This document shows, piece after piece, positions 24,315-24,638 of a stretch of 24,638 bases of DNA. The stretch covers positions 1-24,638 of the forward strand of contig JAEYNY010000164.1 in NCBI GenBank assembly GCA_023412275.1, given 5' to 3'. Source of the DNA: Bacillota bacterium (GTDB lineage Bacteria; Bacillota; Clostridia; Acetivibrionales; DSM-1351). The position numbers and the translations under genes were made by a program. Within the stretch, counting starts at the first letter, position 1; every line of letters begins with the position of its first letter. The notes under the pieces were generated by a model. The model was not told where the DNA came from. It saw only the letters and a list, made by a program, of their open reading frames with translations, and did not search any database.

Positions 24315-24356
24315 AAAAATACTAAAACGCACTAAATACTATAGTTGAGTGCGTTT
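24315..24356 (-). terminator. Terminator-like hairpin inside the carD leader
   Basis: AAACGCACT and AGTGCGTTT (9-bp perfect stem, plus-strand positions 24325-24333 and 24348-24356) are followed on the minus strand by TTTTAGTATTTTTTG. It lies about 30-70 bases after the predicted carD start and before the gene. No other leftward gene within the window explains it. Confidence 0.65.
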
Positions 24357-24390
24357 GGATTAATTTATATAAAATTGTCTCAATAATTCA

Positions 24391-24419
24391 AGTATACTAC
24401 AAAGAATATTTAATGTCAA
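24391..24419 (-). promoter_or_regulatory. Sigma-A promoter of carD
   Basis: Minus strand TTGACA (24414-24419) and TATACT (24391-24396), 17-base spacer, near consensus. Predicted transcript start near 24384, about 180 bases before the ATG. Confidence 0.75.
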
Positions 24420-24435
24420 AAATCAAACAAATCTA

Positions 24436-24461
24436 TTAACAGTTAAAATTATTTCTGTTAA
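24436..24461. repeat. 7-bp inverted repeat between divergent promoters
   Basis: TTAACAG (24436-24442) and CTGTTAA (24455-24461), 12-base spacer, lie between the -35 elements of the carD and 24541 promoters. Operator role is possible; short repeats also occur by chance in such AT-rich DNA. Confidence 0.35.
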
Positions 24462-24478
24462 ATATTGTTTTTTGGGGT

Positions 24479-24507
24479 TTGACAGTATTTATAGGTAAAC
24501 GTATAAT
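24479..24507 (+). promoter_or_regulatory. Sigma-A promoter of the gene at 24541
   Basis: TTGACA (24479-24484) and TATAAT (24502-24507), exactly consensus with a 17-base spacer. Such a strong promoter suggests high constitutive expression unless repressed. Confidence 0.85.
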
Positions 24508-24540
24508 AAAATCAGACATCTAAATACTGAGGTGAATCAC

Positions 24541-24638
24541 ATGAAGGATATACTTGTAGATGATTTTCAATACACTGCACAGGAGCTGCTTGTAAGAAAT
24601 AGGAGTATTCTAGACTTAATTACGAAATATCAGGATTC
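24541..24638 (+). CDS. Partial gene, product unknown
   Basis: The first 32 codons of a gene cut by the right edge, starting MKDILVDDFQYTAQELL. GAGGTGA lies 5 bases before the ATG, and a perfect-consensus promoter about 35 bases upstream. The visible part is polar and helical, with no signal peptide. Not recognised; it resembles, from memory only, N-termini of small conserved clostridial proteins of unknown role. Divergent from carD. Confidence 0.7.
   Translation, partial: MKDILVDDFQYTAQELLVRNRSILDLITKYQD

Overview
The window looks like chromosomal DNA of an anaerobic, spore-forming, low-GC Clostridia, plausibly a Ruminiclostridium-like cellulolytic clostridium (inferred from gene content, strong AGGAGG-type ribosome binding sites and AT-rich spacers; no 16S or other direct marker is present). 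Most genes are housekeeping or conserved clostridial genes. I see no tRNA, rRNA, CRISPR array, phage or transposase gene.

Layout. Positions 1-1856 (minus): a two-gene NHEJ unit, ku followed by an ATP-dependent DNA ligase that runs off the left edge. 1970-2185 (plus): small FmdB-type zinc ribbon protein. 2296-4575 (minus): GerMN lipoprotein and an orphan membrane histidine kinase. 4711-5586 (minus): a thioredoxin-reductase-like flavoprotein that keeps the CxxC and FAD motifs but has lost both NADPH motifs. 5758-7307 (plus): four small proteins of unknown function, three of them in a run that begins with a candidate sporulation sigma-E promoter. 7304-12476 (minus): membrane protein, Tex, a 42-residue protein, UV endonuclease UvsE and a DUF2238 membrane protein. 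12633-16823 (plus): GtrA-like protein, a small unknown, a nucleotidyltransferase/degenerate phosphomannomutase fusion, and an RluA-family pseudouridine synthase, closed by a terminator shared with the convergent CAP/SH3 protein (16868-17656, minus). 17831-19267 (minus): archaeal-type prolyl-tRNA synthetase with a structured leader. 19481-19951 (plus): a divergent IspF. 20011-20222: a 212-nt three-tier palindrome with no gene. 20264-24201 (minus): the operon carD - PIN/TRAM - ispD - ABC exporter. 24541-end (plus): start of an unknown gene.

How the parts fit. Ku and ligase form a minimal end-joining system, and UvsE adds UV-lesion repair; such genes often protect dormant spores. GerMN, the orphan kinase and the sigma-E-like promoter are consistent with a sporulating host. 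GtrA plus the sugar nucleotidyltransferase fusion suggest surface glycan synthesis. carD, ispD and ispF belong to the usual clostridial transcription/isoprenoid neighbourhood, but here an ABC exporter and the palindrome lie between ispD and ispF, and the IspF copy lacks several family residues.

The observations most worth following are the palindromic element at 20011-20222, the NADPH-motif-less thioredoxin reductase, the divergent IspF, the degenerate mutase half of the 810-residue fusion, the terminator inside the carD leader, the alternative-pairing leader of proS, and the sigma-E-like promoter before the small-protein run. All functional calls come from reading the sequence; no database search was run.
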